Of a stretch of 64,000 nt of DNA, positions 46,068 to 55,329 are shown piece after piece (position 1 is the stretch's first letter; each line of letters begins with the position of its first letter). A model generated the notes under the pieces. It was not told where the DNA came from, searched no databases, and saw nothing but the letters and a program-made list of their open reading frames with translations. The translations under genes and the position numbers were made by a program. Origin of the DNA: Variovorax jilinensis (GTDB lineage Bacteria; Pseudomonadota; Gammaproteobacteria; Burkholderiales; Burkholderiaceae_C); contig NZ_JASZYQ010000013.1 of NCBI RefSeq assembly GCF_030316885.1, forward strand, positions 1-64,000, given 5' to 3'.

Positions 46068-46150
46068 CAGTCTTGTCCGAAACGACGTTGCATTGTCGAT
46101 TTTGTCGATGGCGATAGCACTGCCGGAAGTCGGAGGAATATGCAAGACTG
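46068..46150. promoter_or_regulatory. Inverted repeat in divergent regulator promoter region
   Basis: CAGTCTTG (46068-46075) and CAAGACTG (46143-46150) are perfect inverted copies 67 bases apart in the gap between the LuxR-type and AraC-type genes. They may be two half-operators bridged by one regulator. Confidence 0.4.
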
Positions 46151-46213
46151 TTGAAAGCTTTGGCGGCAAAATCCCGGTCGCAGCTCGAACCACAAGACCG
46201 GAAAGGCCTGACC

Positions 46214-47125
46214 ATGGATGGCAACTATTGCGCGCCGCAGCGGCTGACGTCCTATCTGGGCGTGGCGGATGCGCCCACTCTGTTTGCGGGGACGCTGGAC
46301 AAGGCTTCGCTGTTCGTGAATCGCGAGCGCGTGGCCACGCGCAACCATGGCCTGACGCCGCTCTACGATCTGGAAGACGCCTTTGCGGTCTACCTGCACC
46401 TGTGCGACTTCAACCGGCTCGACCTGTGGCGCGACGGGCGCCGCATGCCCACCGCGCCTTACGTGACGGGCGCCGCCATCGTCTACAACCTCGACCAGCA
46501 GTGGCGCGCGAACATGATCGACCCCTTCGACTGCCTGCACTTCCATGTGACGCGGGCCGCATTCGACGAAGTAGTCGACGAGTACGGTGGTCCGCGGATC
46601 GGCATGCTGAACTGCGCGCCACAGGAATGCGAGGTCGACCCCGTGCTGCTGGGTCTGGGCCAGACGCTGCTGCCGGCACTCGCGCGGCCCGGCGAGGCCA
46701 ATGCGCTTTTCGTGGAACATGTTGGCATCGCGCTGCACATCCACCTGGCCACGCACTACGGGGGACTCCAGTTGCCGCCGCGCCGCCGCGCCGGCGCACT
46801 CGCCCCCTGGCAGGAACGACGCGCCAAGGACTATCTGCTGCACCGCATTGCGGAGGATGTCTCGCTGGCCGACCTGGCGAAGGAGTGCGGCCTTTCGCGC
46901 AGCCATTTCACGCGTGCTTTTCGCCTGTCAGCCGGCATGCCGCCGCATCGCTGGTTGCTGGACCAGCGAATCCGGATGGCGAAGCGGCTGTTGCTCCACG
47001 GCGGCATTTCACTCAGCGAGGCCGCCTCTGCCTGCGGTTTTGCGGACCAGAGCCACTTCACGCGCAGTTTCACCCGCGTCACGGGCGTCAGTCCTGGCGC
47101 ATGGCGGCGGGCGCGGATGCACTGA
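46214..47125 (+). CDS. AraC family transcriptional regulator
   Basis: 303 residues. The C-terminal AraC domain starts near 210: LLHRIAEDVSLADLAKECGLSRSHFTRAFRLSAGMPPHRWLLDQRI, then LSEAASACGFADQSHFTRSFTRVTGVSPGAWRRAR. The N-terminal part is an effector-type domain of unknown ligand. Met at 46214 is preferred over 46151 because upstream residues do not resemble the family; AAAGG lies upstream of it. Divergent from the LuxR-type regulator across a repeat-containing region. Confidence 0.9.
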   Translation: MDGNYCAPQRLTSYLGVADAPTLFAGTLDKASLFVNRERVATRNHGLTPLYDLEDAFAVYLHLCDFNRLDLWRDGRRMPTAPYVTGAAIVYNLDQQWRANMIDPFDCLHFHVTRAAFDEVVDEYGGPRIGMLNCAPQECEVDPVLLGLGQTLLPALARPGEANALFVEHVGIALHIHLATHYGGLQLPPRRRAGALAPWQERRAKDYLLHRIAEDVSLADLAKECGLSRSHFTRAFRLSAGMPPHRWLLDQRIRMAKRLLLHGGISLSEAASACGFADQSHFTRSFTRVTGVSPGAWRRARMH

Positions 47126-47329
47126 GGTCTTCGGTCCCCGGGTTGCGTATAGCCGCTTCTCCTCGGATGCCCGCTCGGTCGCCCCCGGGCGGCTCTCCAG
47201 AACAGCTTGCCGACTCCCGGATTCCAGGCGCACATTCGCTCTTCACTTCCCCGGCCGAAGCGCCAGTTGCCGAAACCCAGGCGACTGAGCAATCCAGTCG
47301 AACGTGATCGACTTCCCGCCACCGGAGTG
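47126..47329. other. Intergenic, 204 bp
   Basis: No supportable gene. It lies between the AraC gene and a convergent small gene. Confidence 0.4.
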
Positions 47330-47533
47330 TCAGGAACCAGGCCCTATGGGGAGTTGGGAAGAAAGCGACGGGTCGTTTTTGTCTCCGGTCAGCAGCGGGA
47401 CCTCGACGTGCGGCACGGTGGCAGGCGCCTGCGCTTTGTCCTGCCGCGGGGGCAAACCAAACGCCGCACGATCTTGATCACGTCGGAGCGCGTTTTTCGC
47501 GATGGCTGCGGCGAGTTCGGGCTTGTTGCTCAT
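47330..47533 (-). CDS. Small hypothetical protein, 67 aa
   Basis: 67 residues beginning MSNKPELAAAIAKNALRRDQ, with a helical first half and a Pro-rich second half (FGLPPRQDKAQAPATVPHVE). The upstream part of the longer frame is Ser/Ala-rich and not protein-like, so the ATG at 47533 is chosen. No family recognised. Confidence 0.45.
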   Translation of the reverse strand: MSNKPELAAAIAKNALRRDQDRAAFGLPPRQDKAQAPATVPHVEVPLLTGDKNDPSLSSQLPIGPGS

Positions 47534-48294
47534 GATCCATGTTCCCAAGATGATGGCTTGCCGACTCCGGCGCTTACGCTCTGCGTCGGACTCGCGGGCT
47601 AGGGAGACTCTGATCAAGTCCACCGCCCCGTGATCTGGTGCGTTGTCGTCGCAGGCAACGTAGGAGGCGGCAGATGAAGCAGATGAGACTTGGCACGTGA
47701 CTGGGGAACAGCTCGCGGCCGGTCGTCCTTGGAATGGGACCGCGCTAAACACGCCACGCGCGACGCTTGGCAACGACTCAGCGACAACGGATCGACCCTC
47801 GCCCGGGACCGCTAATGTCGAGAAACACGACAAAGGGGCGGGTTACCACCTAAATGCGCGACAAAACAGGCCGGTCACTCGCAATTTCGCGACCGGTCGC
47901 GCGTCCGCCAAACGCTGCTTATCGTTTTTTCGGCGTTCTACCGTGCTGCCAGCGATGCGGCAGTGCCAGCCGACCGACCGGCAGTTGCGCCGGGTCAAGA
48001 CTTGGCAGGAGTTGCGCCGTTCCAGCTGGCGTAACTGCGTAACCGAGCGCCGGGAGCCCGCGTCGCCACCGTGACTCGCTGCGCCAGGCGACATTCATGC
48101 GCAGCAGGTGTGTCACCGCCACTGCGCAACCCAGACCACGGCCAAGACGCCTATGGACCGGCGGTGCCGCAGCTCGGTATAGTTGCCGACGCACCCAAGA
48201 GTGCGCGCGTCGTGGTCGAGCTATCAGCTATCTCTACCAAGCCTCACGCTTGACTGCTAGAGTTGCCGGCAATTTTGCTCCGGGAGGGTGCCGT
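47534..48294. other. Intergenic, 761 bp, no gene
   Basis: No supportable gene. Around 47870-47905 there is a GACCGGTC-type inverted repeat (GGCCGGTC ... GACCGGTC), possibly regulatory. The rest should include the promoter of the binding-protein gene. Confidence 0.4.
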
Positions 48295-49296
48295 ATGTCC
48301 AAGTGCGGAGTCGCTTCTCGATCCATTGGGCGCGCGTTCGCCTCCTATGCCATCGGTGTAGGCTGTTGCTGCGCACAACCGACAAATCCAACCGTGCCTA
48401 CGCCGGCCTCGGCGCTGCCGCGCATCGGGATCTTGTCCGGCTGGGGCCCTGACGTCACCAAACCGGTCGTCAATGAGCTTGCGAGGATCGGGTGGGTACA
48501 CGGCAGGACCGCGATCATCGTCGAGCGCTTTTCCACGGGATCCCTCGACGAGCTCCCACAGCTTGCACGCGAGCTGGTTCAAGCTAAGGTCGATGTCATC
48601 ATGGCATTCACCAGCACGGCCGCCGTCGCGGTTCAAAGTGCAACGAAGACCATTCCCACCGTGGTGCTTGGCGCACATGACGGAGTCGCAGACGGCCTCT
48701 TCCAGAGCCTGGCTCGCCCCGGCGGCAACATGACCGGCAGCGAGACCCTATCGCCCTTCCTCGATGAAAAGCGAGCCGAACTGCTGCGTCTGATCGTGCC
48801 CAAGGCGGTCAACGTCGCCGTCATCTTCAATCCGCGCAATCCCAGTTCCGAACGGCACCTGAAGTCGACTGGTGATGTCGCCCGGAAACTCGGGATGAAC
48901 ATCACTTTGGTACCGGTGGAGGCGCCCAAGGACTTCCCCGCTGGGTTCGCTGCCATGGACCGCAGCGATCTCGATGCCGCGTTCAGCTACACCGACGAAG
49001 TCGTGTGGCTGATGCCCAGGTTCGAGTACCAGAAGGCCAGGCGACTTCCGATGGTCTGCGAATACGAAGTTCAAGTGAAAGCGGGGTGCCTCTTTTCGTA
49101 CGGCGCCCTGTACAGCGAATTTACGAAGGTGACCGCGCAGCAAATCGACAAGATCCTGAAGGGCGCGAGGCCCGCGGAGATGCCGGTGCACATCATGACG
49201 CGGTACGAATTGGTCCTGAACCGCACAACTGCTCGTGCGCTCAACCTCGACATCCCTCACGAATTTTCGCATCGAGCCGACAGAATTCTCGACTGA
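48295..49296 (+). CDS. ABC-type substrate-binding protein (TrpX/PF04392 family)
   Basis: 333 residues. The start at 48295 has GGGAGG six bases upstream. A signal or lipoprotein-like N-terminus (IGRAFASYAIGVGCCCAQP) is followed by PRIGILSGWGPDVTKPVVNEL, AKVDVIMAFTSTAAVAVQSATKTIPTVV, ARPGGNMTGSETLSPFLDEKRAELL and the strand VAVIFNPRNPSSERHL, all typical of the family. No permease or ATPase gene is adjacent, so the partner genes are elsewhere or the gene is a stray. The Cys in GVGCCCAQ may be a lipobox. Confidence 0.88.
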   Translation: MSKCGVASRSIGRAFASYAIGVGCCCAQPTNPTVPTPASALPRIGILSGWGPDVTKPVVNELARIGWVHGRTAIIVERFSTGSLDELPQLARELVQAKVDVIMAFTSTAAVAVQSATKTIPTVVLGAHDGVADGLFQSLARPGGNMTGSETLSPFLDEKRAELLRLIVPKAVNVAVIFNPRNPSSERHLKSTGDVARKLGMNITLVPVEAPKDFPAGFAAMDRSDLDAAFSYTDEVVWLMPRFEYQKARRLPMVCEYEVQVKAGCLFSYGALYSEFTKVTAQQIDKILKGARPAEMPVHIMTRYELVLNRTTARALNLDIPHEFSHRADRILD

Positions 49297-49315
49297 AGGA
49301 TTGGACGACCACCAA

Positions 49316-49577
49316 TGGTGCCTGCGGCCCTAGTCGCTCGTCTCAAGCGCATAGGTAGACAAGCAGTACAAAAGCTGGTTCCCTTGCCGAAGCGACGGTT
49401 CAGGCCATCCATGGCGCCGATGAGAGTCGAGTTGTCCCCCTGCGCGTCGCCAAGATCCAGCTCGTTCTGTACCAAGGCACCCGACCGCAGATCGACCAGC
49501 ATCGATCGGGCGTGCGCCGCGATCTCTTTGGGGGTCTCCGCAATCCAGCGCGCGATCTGCGAGCCCCTGACGCGCAC
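49316..49577 (-). pseudogene. Possible UmuC C-terminal fragment
   Basis: The minus-strand frame contains ARSMLVDLRSGALVQNELDL, then STLIGAMDGLNRRFGKGTSF, which resembles the DUF4113 tail of UmuC (a Leu-Met-x-Ala-Leu/Asp-x-Leu-Asn-x-R-x-Gly-x-Gly-Thr pattern). The residues before it (PEEVRVRGSQIARWIAETPK) do not match UmuC, and no polymerase core is present. Likely a degraded remnant, identification tentative. Confidence 0.4.
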
Positions 49578-50089
49578 CTCCTCCGGATGCTCGTGGCGGA
49601 TTTGCTCCTCGGCGCAGTGGTAGCGAACCGCTCACAGGCAGCACCCGATTTAGACTGGGTGCAGTCGGTCGATTTTGGCCGGCGAGCGTCGGAGACCGCG
49701 GATACCTGACGTTCGCGCTTTTGTGCGCGACCGGCCGGTCTACTTGGAAACTTGACCTTTGCTGTCCAGGCTCCCAGCGACCAGGGCCACGACGTCCTTT
49801 GAATGGCTTCTTCCCAACGTCGCGAAATGGCGTTCAGGGCCCGGAATTGCCGTCCAAAGGCCGAAGGGGAAATGCCGTTCTGCAGCGAAAGCGGCCGAAG
49901 GGGAGGGCAGGCCGGATCTGCGGCTTCGTGCCCGTTGCAGACATCTGCGTGGGCTTGTCGAACCGGAGCAACCCGCCATTCGCAGACTTGGTCCAATTTG
50001 CCCCGAAGCCGACCTTTGCGTCGGGCATACGACAACGTCTGCAGGTCCGGAGCGCCCGACCCGGCGCCCAGCGCCCGCGTGCCGGCAAG

Positions 50090-50245
50090 TCATCCGGCTC
50101 GTGGCGTCGCATTGCAGTAGTCGAAGAACGCCTCCAACTCGCCAGATTTGTCGAAGACCGTATCCGCGTCCAAATCAAGACACCGACGGCGCATCTGGGG
50201 CGTGGGATAGTTGGTCAGAACGACCACGCGCTGGTGCGGAGACCG
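50090..50245 (-). pseudogene. Receiver-domain fragment (C-terminal half)
   Basis: Residues QRVVVLTNYPTPQMRRRCLD and LDADTVFDKSGELEAFFDYC match the last half of the single-domain receiver at 1706-2077 (RVAVLTNYAAESVRKACLAA, then GADAFFDKSTQLEEFFEFC). The phospho-acceptor half is missing; the frame upstream of about 50245 is unrelated. Confidence 0.7.
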
Positions 50246-50315
50246 ACTTTGGCAAGCACGCACGCCGAAGGGCGTTTCGATGTGCAACGAATAGCCACTT
50301 CGGAGCATGCCGTAC

Positions 50316-50414
50316 ACCCAAGGCCACTTCACCGGCGACTTTCATCGCTACACCGGGTTCACGCCGAAGGCATTCCGGTTGAACGCGCGAGAGGCGTCGA
50401 GCCGGGCCCATTAG
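50316..50414 (+). pseudogene. AraC C-terminal fragment
   Basis: This 33-codon stretch reads TQGHFTGDFHRYTGFTPKAF, then RLNAREASSRAH and a TAG stop. It closely matches the end of the AraC regulator at 62302-63240 (TQGHFTGVFHRYTGFTPKVF, then RTSAREASSRPI). The rest of the gene is absent, replaced by the receiver fragment on the other strand. Confidence 0.75.
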
Positions 50415-50619
50415 ATGAGATCGTCGGCCGGGATCGGGAGCAATGCAGGGGCGAAATGCATTAACCCCCAGACGCTGTCGAGATCCTGCGGCGCCGCTTC
50501 GGCCGGACACAGGGACGCTTGAGGGCCCGCTGCAGCAACGCTGTGCACCTTTACAAAATCAGCACAACTACGGCCAGCCCAAGTCTGCTTCTCCTCCCTC
50601 AAGCTGCGCACGTAGCGGC

Positions 50620-51750
50620 TCAGGCCGCCGCCTGCCTGGCGCGCACTAGATGGCGGTAGCGCAGGTTGAGCAGCACGTAGCAGATCATGGTCGCCGTGAG
50701 GCCCACCAGTATGGCGCCGAGCCCGAGCGGCAACATCAGCACGAGTGCCGTCAGGGCGAACACGGCCGCGGTGTTGGACAGCAGGTAAGGCCGCAGTTCG
50801 GGCACCTCCATGTAGTAGCCGTATTGCTTGCCCAGGAAGAACAGCACCGTACCGACCGCGGCCAGCTGACGGAAGTCACCCGGGTCGAGATCGTCCAGGA
50901 TCGCATGCCGGATCAGCGAGGCCAGGATCGCCAGGCCGATGAACAGGAAGAAGTGCGAATAGAGGATCGAGTGCCCGGTCGCCAACTTGCGGTGTTCCAG
51001 CAAGTGGAAGCTGTCGTAGTAGATCCACCAGATGGCCGACACCATGACGAATCCGCTGACTGCGGCGATGACGTTGGATCGGATCCAGGTGATGTCCGCC
51101 AGCGCCGCGGAGATGCTGATCACCGATTCGCCCAGCATGATGATGGTCAGGCAACCGACTCGTTCGACCAGGTGTGCCCCATGCGCCGGCACGACGTGCA
51201 ACCTCCGGCTCAGCAGCACAAGGGCCGCCATGTCGAACACGATCCCGGCATAGAAGACCAGGTAGCTCCACGGTGGCTCCAACATGACCGAGGAAAGGCT
51301 GATCGCGGCGCCGACGGCGAACACGGTGCCCACCGTCGACGCGAAGCCACCACGGTCGTGGTGCTTGCGCCTGGAGACGAAGTACATCACGGCGATGATC
51401 AGCCGCGCCCCGCAGTAACAGGCTACGGCCAGCGCGTAGTGTTCCTGGAGGCCGGCCGAGATCTGCGCCGAGATCACGATCAGCAGGAACATGATCAGCA
51501 GGGTGGAAAGCCTGTGCTGGCGGCTGTCGGTGTCGAAGCGATTGGCGTAGATCGTGTGGCCCGCCCAGATCCACCACAGTGGCAGGAACACGAGCACGAA
51601 GCGCAGGATCTGATGCGCCCCGATGTGGCCCTCATGCGCTTCGCTCAGAATCTCGCCGGCGTCGCCAATGGAAACGACGAAGATCAGGTCGAAGAACAGC
51701 TCCAACCACGTCGCGCGCCGGTGAGGGTCGAAATATCGCAGGTCCTTCAT
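50620..51750 (-). CDS. Low temperature requirement A (LtrA) family protein
   Basis: 376 residues with about ten transmembrane segments. Family features are the start RRATWLELFFDLIFVVSIGD, then HIGAHQILRFVLVFLPLWWIWAGHTIYANRFDTD and ERVGCLTIIMLGESVISIS. Named after a Listeria cold-growth locus; the true function is unknown. The gene begins only a few bases from the disrupted hsp20 remnant. Confidence 0.92.
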   Translation of the reverse strand: MKDLRYFDPHRRATWLELFFDLIFVVSIGDAGEILSEAHEGHIGAHQILRFVLVFLPLWWIWAGHTIYANRFDTDSRQHRLSTLLIMFLLIVISAQISAGLQEHYALAVACYCGARLIIAVMYFVSRRKHHDRGGFASTVGTVFAVGAAISLSSVMLEPPWSYLVFYAGIVFDMAALVLLSRRLHVVPAHGAHLVERVGCLTIIMLGESVISISAALADITWIRSNVIAAVSGFVMVSAIWWIYYDSFHLLEHRKLATGHSILYSHFFLFIGLAILASLIRHAILDDLDPGDFRQLAAVGTVLFFLGKQYGYYMEVPELRPYLLSNTAAVFALTALVLMLPLGLGAILVGLTATMICYVLLNLRYRHLVRARQAAA

Positions 51751-51759
51751 AGGCCATCA

Positions 51760-52113
51760 TAGGCCTGAAGCCCGGCCCTGCGCGTAGGGCGCGCCGCTCG
51801 AAGGTGCCGTACGGGATCTCCAGCCGCCGCACCGACAGGGCGGGCACCAGCGGCACCGGGTGTGTTCCGCGCACGACGCTTGCGCCGGGGCTCGCCGACC
51901 ACCTAGATGCGTTCGGCGCTCACGCCCGGCATGGCGACCAAACAAGGACGATCTCGCGCTTGTTTTCGAACAGGTCCACGGCGGCTCCCAGACCACCTGG
52001 GCCTGCTGCACCGCCTCGGGACGGAAGAACTGGCGGTGCAGCCGCTCGGCCTGGTCCATCAGGTCGCAGGCCTGCCCCCGCATCCAGCCGCTGGTATCCC
52101 TTTCGCGCGCCAT
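51760..52113 (-). pseudogene. Disrupted Hsp20 small heat-shock protein gene
   Basis: Starts normally (MARERDTSGWMRGQACDLMD, then AQVVWEPP). The sequence continues as Hsp20 only if frames are changed: VDLFENKREIVLV in a second frame, AMPGVSAERI followed by an in-frame stop in another, and VRRLEIPYGTFERRA in a further shift. At least two frameshifts and one stop break the alpha-crystallin domain. Intact Hsp20 would be a holdase chaperone. Confidence 0.75.
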
Positions 52114-52124
52114 GGGAGCGGTGC

Positions 52125-52658
52125 TCAGGAGGCTCCGGCCGCGACCAGCATGATCGAGGCGAGCAGGGAAGTCTCGTCGTACCCGCCCCGGTGGAGCACG
52201 CCGTTGATGAAGAAGGCCGGCGTTCCCTTGACGCCGCTTTGCAGCCCACCCTTCATGTCGTCCTGGACCTTGGGCAGGAACACGTGGCCGGAGAGGTCGC
52301 CGGCGAACCGATTCAGGTCCAGGTGCAGGGCGGCGGCGTACCTCAGCAGGTCGGCGGGCGCCAGTGCATCCTGGTGCTCGAAGAGCAGGTCGTGCATCTT
52401 CCAGAACCGGCCCTGGGCCCCCGCCGCTTCCGCGGCCTCGGCCGCGAGCTGCGCGTGCGGGTGCACGCTGACCAGCGGGAACTGGCGGAACACGACGGCC
52501 AGCGTGTCCGGCAGGTCCTGCTCCAGCTTCTTCACGACCCCGTAGGCCGCACCGCAGTACGGGCACTCGAAATCGCCGTATTCGACCAGCACCACCGGTG
52601 CGTCCGGTGAACCGCGCAGATGGTCGCGCTCGTTGATGGAAGCAGTGAATTTGTTCAT
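52125..52658 (-). CDS. DsbA-family thioredoxin-fold oxidoreductase
   Basis: 177 residues with a C-x-x-C active site in VEYGDFECPYCGAAYGVVKK (residues 26-45), the linker HAQLAAEAAEAAGAQGRFWK and the cis-proline loop SGVKGTPAFFINGVLHRGGY. No signal peptide, so it probably acts in the cytoplasm, as in DsbA-like proteins of the FrnE or glutathione-transferase-related branch. It precedes the broken hsp20 gene and the LtrA gene on the minus strand; the group may have formed a stress island. Confidence 0.9.
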   Translation of the reverse strand: MNKFTASINERDHLRGSPDAPVVLVEYGDFECPYCGAAYGVVKKLEQDLPDTLAVVFRQFPLVSVHPHAQLAAEAAEAAGAQGRFWKMHDLLFEHQDALAPADLLRYAAALHLDLNRFAGDLSGHVFLPKVQDDMKGGLQSGVKGTPAFFINGVLHRGGYDETSLLASIMLVAAGAS

Positions 52659-52816
52659 GGACCGAAGTTAGCCGCGCGCCGCCGACGTTTATTTCGGTTT
52701 CCTGCTGTCCATGGCGGCGGCCGGCTGACATTTGAAGCCTGGACACGCGGCGTCCGGTTTCGCCGCCGGCCAGGGTCGACACTTCGGCTCGTCATGCCCG
52801 AAAGAAGGAGTCCTTT

Positions 52817-54037
52817 ATGTCCGCCACCATCGAGTCGCCCGCCGCGACAAACCAGGCCGCTGAGCCCCATGACGCGGAGCAGCGGCTGTTGTTCCAGCCC
52901 ATCAGAGTCGGTCGCTTCCAGTTGCCGCACCGCATCGTCATGGCACCGCTGACCCGGTCGCGTGCACGCCAACCGGGGAACGTGCCGTGGGCGCTGAACG
53001 CCTGCTACTACCAGCAGCGCGCCTCGGCCGCGCTGCTCATTTCCGAGGCGACGCAGGTCTCGATGCAGGGGCAGGGCTACGCCTGGACTCCGGGCATCCA
53101 CAGCCGTGAGCAGGTAGAGGGGTGGCGCCTGGTCACCGATGCGGTGCACGAAGCCGGCGGCCGCATCGTCCTGCAGATGTGGCATGTGGGCCGGATCTCC
53201 CATCCCTCGCTGCAACCCGATTGCATGCCACCGGTCGCGCCCTCTCCCATCCGGCCGGAGGGGATGGCATTCATCGAGAACGACAAGGGCGAAGGCGAGC
53301 TGACGCCCTTCGTGACGCCGCGAGCGCTGCAGTCCGAGGAAATGCCTTACCTCGTGCGCCAGTACGAGCGCGCGGCGCGCAACGCGATCAAGGCCGGTTT
53401 CGACGGCGTGGAGGTCCACGGTGCCAACGGCTACCTGCTCGACCAGTTCTTGTGCAGCGGCACCAACCGCCGAACCGACGCGTACGGTGGTCCGGTCGAG
53501 AACCGCGCGCGCCTGCTGCTGGAAGTCGTCGACGCGGTAACGCAGGTCTGGGACGCCGACGCGGTGGGCGTGCGCCTGTCGCCGATGGCAACGGCAAACG
53601 ACATCCGCGACGACGATCCCCTGACCACCTTCACCTATGCCACGTGCGAGCTGAACTCCCGCAAGCTGGCCTATCTGCACGTCGTCAACCCGGCCATGGC
53701 CGCGCTGGAGAGCAAGACGCCTCCCAGTGCGGCGGCCATGCAGATGCTGCAGCGCATTCGCCAGGCCTGGAGCGGCCCGCTCATGCTCGCTGGCGGATTC
53801 GACGCCGAGACGGCCGAACAATGGCTGAGGGAGGGCCGGGCCGACCTGATTGCCATCGGCCGCAACTTCATCGCCAACCCGGATCTTCCGGAACGGCTGC
53901 GCGCGCACGCGCCTTTGAATGCGGACGACAGGTCCACGTACTACGGCGGCGGCGAGAAGGGCTACACGGACTACCCCAGCCTGGCGCAGGAGCGCGGCGA
54001 GGCGCCCAAGGCTTGCGTGGACGAGAGCTGGCGTTAG
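52817..54037 (+). CDS. Old Yellow Enzyme family alkene reductase (NemA-like)
   Basis: 406 residues, FMN-binding TIM barrel. Recognisable sites: HRIVMAPLTRSRA, the substrate-binding VEVHGANGYLLDQFL and QFLCSGTNRRTDAYGG, and LMLAGGFDAETAEQWLREGRADLIAIGRNFIANPDLPERL for phosphate binding. It reduces alpha,beta-unsaturated carbonyls or nitro compounds with NAD(P)H. It is divergent from the DsbA-like gene (158 bp between starts). AAGGAG sits upstream of ATG 52817. Confidence 0.95.
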   Translation: MSATIESPAATNQAAEPHDAEQRLLFQPIRVGRFQLPHRIVMAPLTRSRARQPGNVPWALNACYYQQRASAALLISEATQVSMQGQGYAWTPGIHSREQVEGWRLVTDAVHEAGGRIVLQMWHVGRISHPSLQPDCMPPVAPSPIRPEGMAFIENDKGEGELTPFVTPRALQSEEMPYLVRQYERAARNAIKAGFDGVEVHGANGYLLDQFLCSGTNRRTDAYGGPVENRARLLLEVVDAVTQVWDADAVGVRLSPMATANDIRDDDPLTTFTYATCELNSRKLAYLHVVNPAMAALESKTPPSAAAMQMLQRIRQAWSGPLMLAGGFDAETAEQWLREGRADLIAIGRNFIANPDLPERLRAHAPLNADDRSTYYGGGEKGYTDYPSLAQERGEAPKACVDESWR

Positions 54038-54189
54038 GCTCAGCCGAGCGGATTGGCGCGCCAGATGTCCTGCGCATCCGGAGAGCAGGAGAGGTCTGAC
54101 CGCGGATCGCTCGAGGGCACCGGGCCCTAACGCGAGCCGAGCGGCGTTCCCGTTGTCACACGCGTGGACCTGCGTGGGATTCCCCGCAC

Positions 54190-54376
54190 TCAGGAGGCTC
54201 GATGCCGATGGCATCGGTGCGAATGGCAAGCACGACAATCTGCTCTTTGCTGGCCGCAACATCAGTGCGAGTCATGCAGGCTTGGCGCTACGCGGGTGAT
54301 GGCCACCTGCGCTGTCATGGGCGAGGCGGCGGGGACCGCGGCGGCCATGTGCCTGGACCTCGTCGAGGAGCACTGA
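54190..54376 (+). pseudogene. FAD-dependent oxidoreductase C-terminal remnant
   Basis: GKHDNLLFAGRNISASHAGL in one frame and then TRVMATCAVMGEAAGTAAAM in another match the end of the FAD_oxidored (PF12831) family, with a frameshift between 54284 and 54299. No other part of the gene is nearby. Confidence 0.7.
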
Positions 54377-54504
54377 CTGCTGGTTCAGGCTCAGAGCAAG
54401 CGTCGCGCGCGCTCATGCAGAATTTGAGCAACGGGTTCTCTGGGCTAGGCCATAGCGAGCGGGTGGTTCGCAAATACGCGAGAGACCGGCACCAGCACCT
54501 GCGA

Positions 54505-55008
54505 TCAAGCCTTGGCCTGCCCCATAGCCACCGAGATCGAGGATGCCACCGCGGCCCATTCCTCGCGCGTCAGATGCGTCGCTGTCTGCGAATGCAGCAG
54601 AGAGTCTTCTTCGTCTAAATGGACGAGCATCAATCGGCGGTGCTCATGCAGCAGCGCTTCAATGCCGTCACCTACGCCGGCCGGGTCGGAGGCCGCGGCC
54701 TTCAATCTCGTCTTGGCCTGCAGAAGCAGGTCATCGCAGCAATCGCGTGTGGATTCGAGGCGGATCAGCAGGTCGTCGGCCTGCACCGATCTGCCGCGCA
54801 GCGTTTGCACCAGAACGACGCCTTTGGGCCGATGCGTGGTGTGGTCGAATGCTTGCAAGCGTTCGATAAGCGCGGAAAGCGCCCCCGCTTGAGGGCCGCT
54901 GCAGGCCCAAGCTCCGTCGTTCAGGGCGTCGTCGACGAGGTTGAGCAATTCACGCAAGCGCGCGTGCTCGACACGCAACACTGCCCATGCACACTCAGCT
55001 GCCAACAT
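54505..55008 (-). CDS. Hemerythrin-domain protein
   Basis: 167 residues. Di-iron ligand-like residues are in RVEHARLRELLNLVDD, IERLQAFDHTTHRPK and LLHEHRRLMLVHLDEEDSLL (H-x-x-x-E/D and H-x-x-x-x-D patterns), fitting a HHE four-helix bundle. It probably senses or stores oxygen or iron, or handles NO. It starts at 55008. Confidence 0.8.
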   Translation of the reverse strand: MLAAECAWAVLRVEHARLRELLNLVDDALNDGAWACSGPQAGALSALIERLQAFDHTTHRPKGVVLVQTLRGRSVQADDLLIRLESTRDCCDDLLLQAKTRLKAAASDPAGVGDGIEALLHEHRRLMLVHLDEEDSLLHSQTATHLTREEWAAVASSISVAMGQAKA

Positions 55009-55329
55009 GTCTTTGTCCCCTTAGAGCAATGAGGTACTTCTACTGCGTCCGGCGCAGCGCCGCAACATGATTTCAGTGGGGGTGTCGCCGATCGCCGCCG
55101 TCGATTGAGGAATGGGAGTTGTTCTTGACAGGGTGTTTGGAACACAGGCTGCAGATGGCATCGGATGGGCCCATTGCTGCCCTCCACCTCGATGCCAAGC
55201 ACTGCGCCTTCGCGGCGCCAGTGGACGTTCAGGCCGTGATCCATACACAGGCGTAATGGGCCCGTTCGTGTCTTTATCGAGCTTTGAAGCGCCGCTTGCG
55301 CTCCGGAGGCGAGCTGCGTCGCGACAGCC

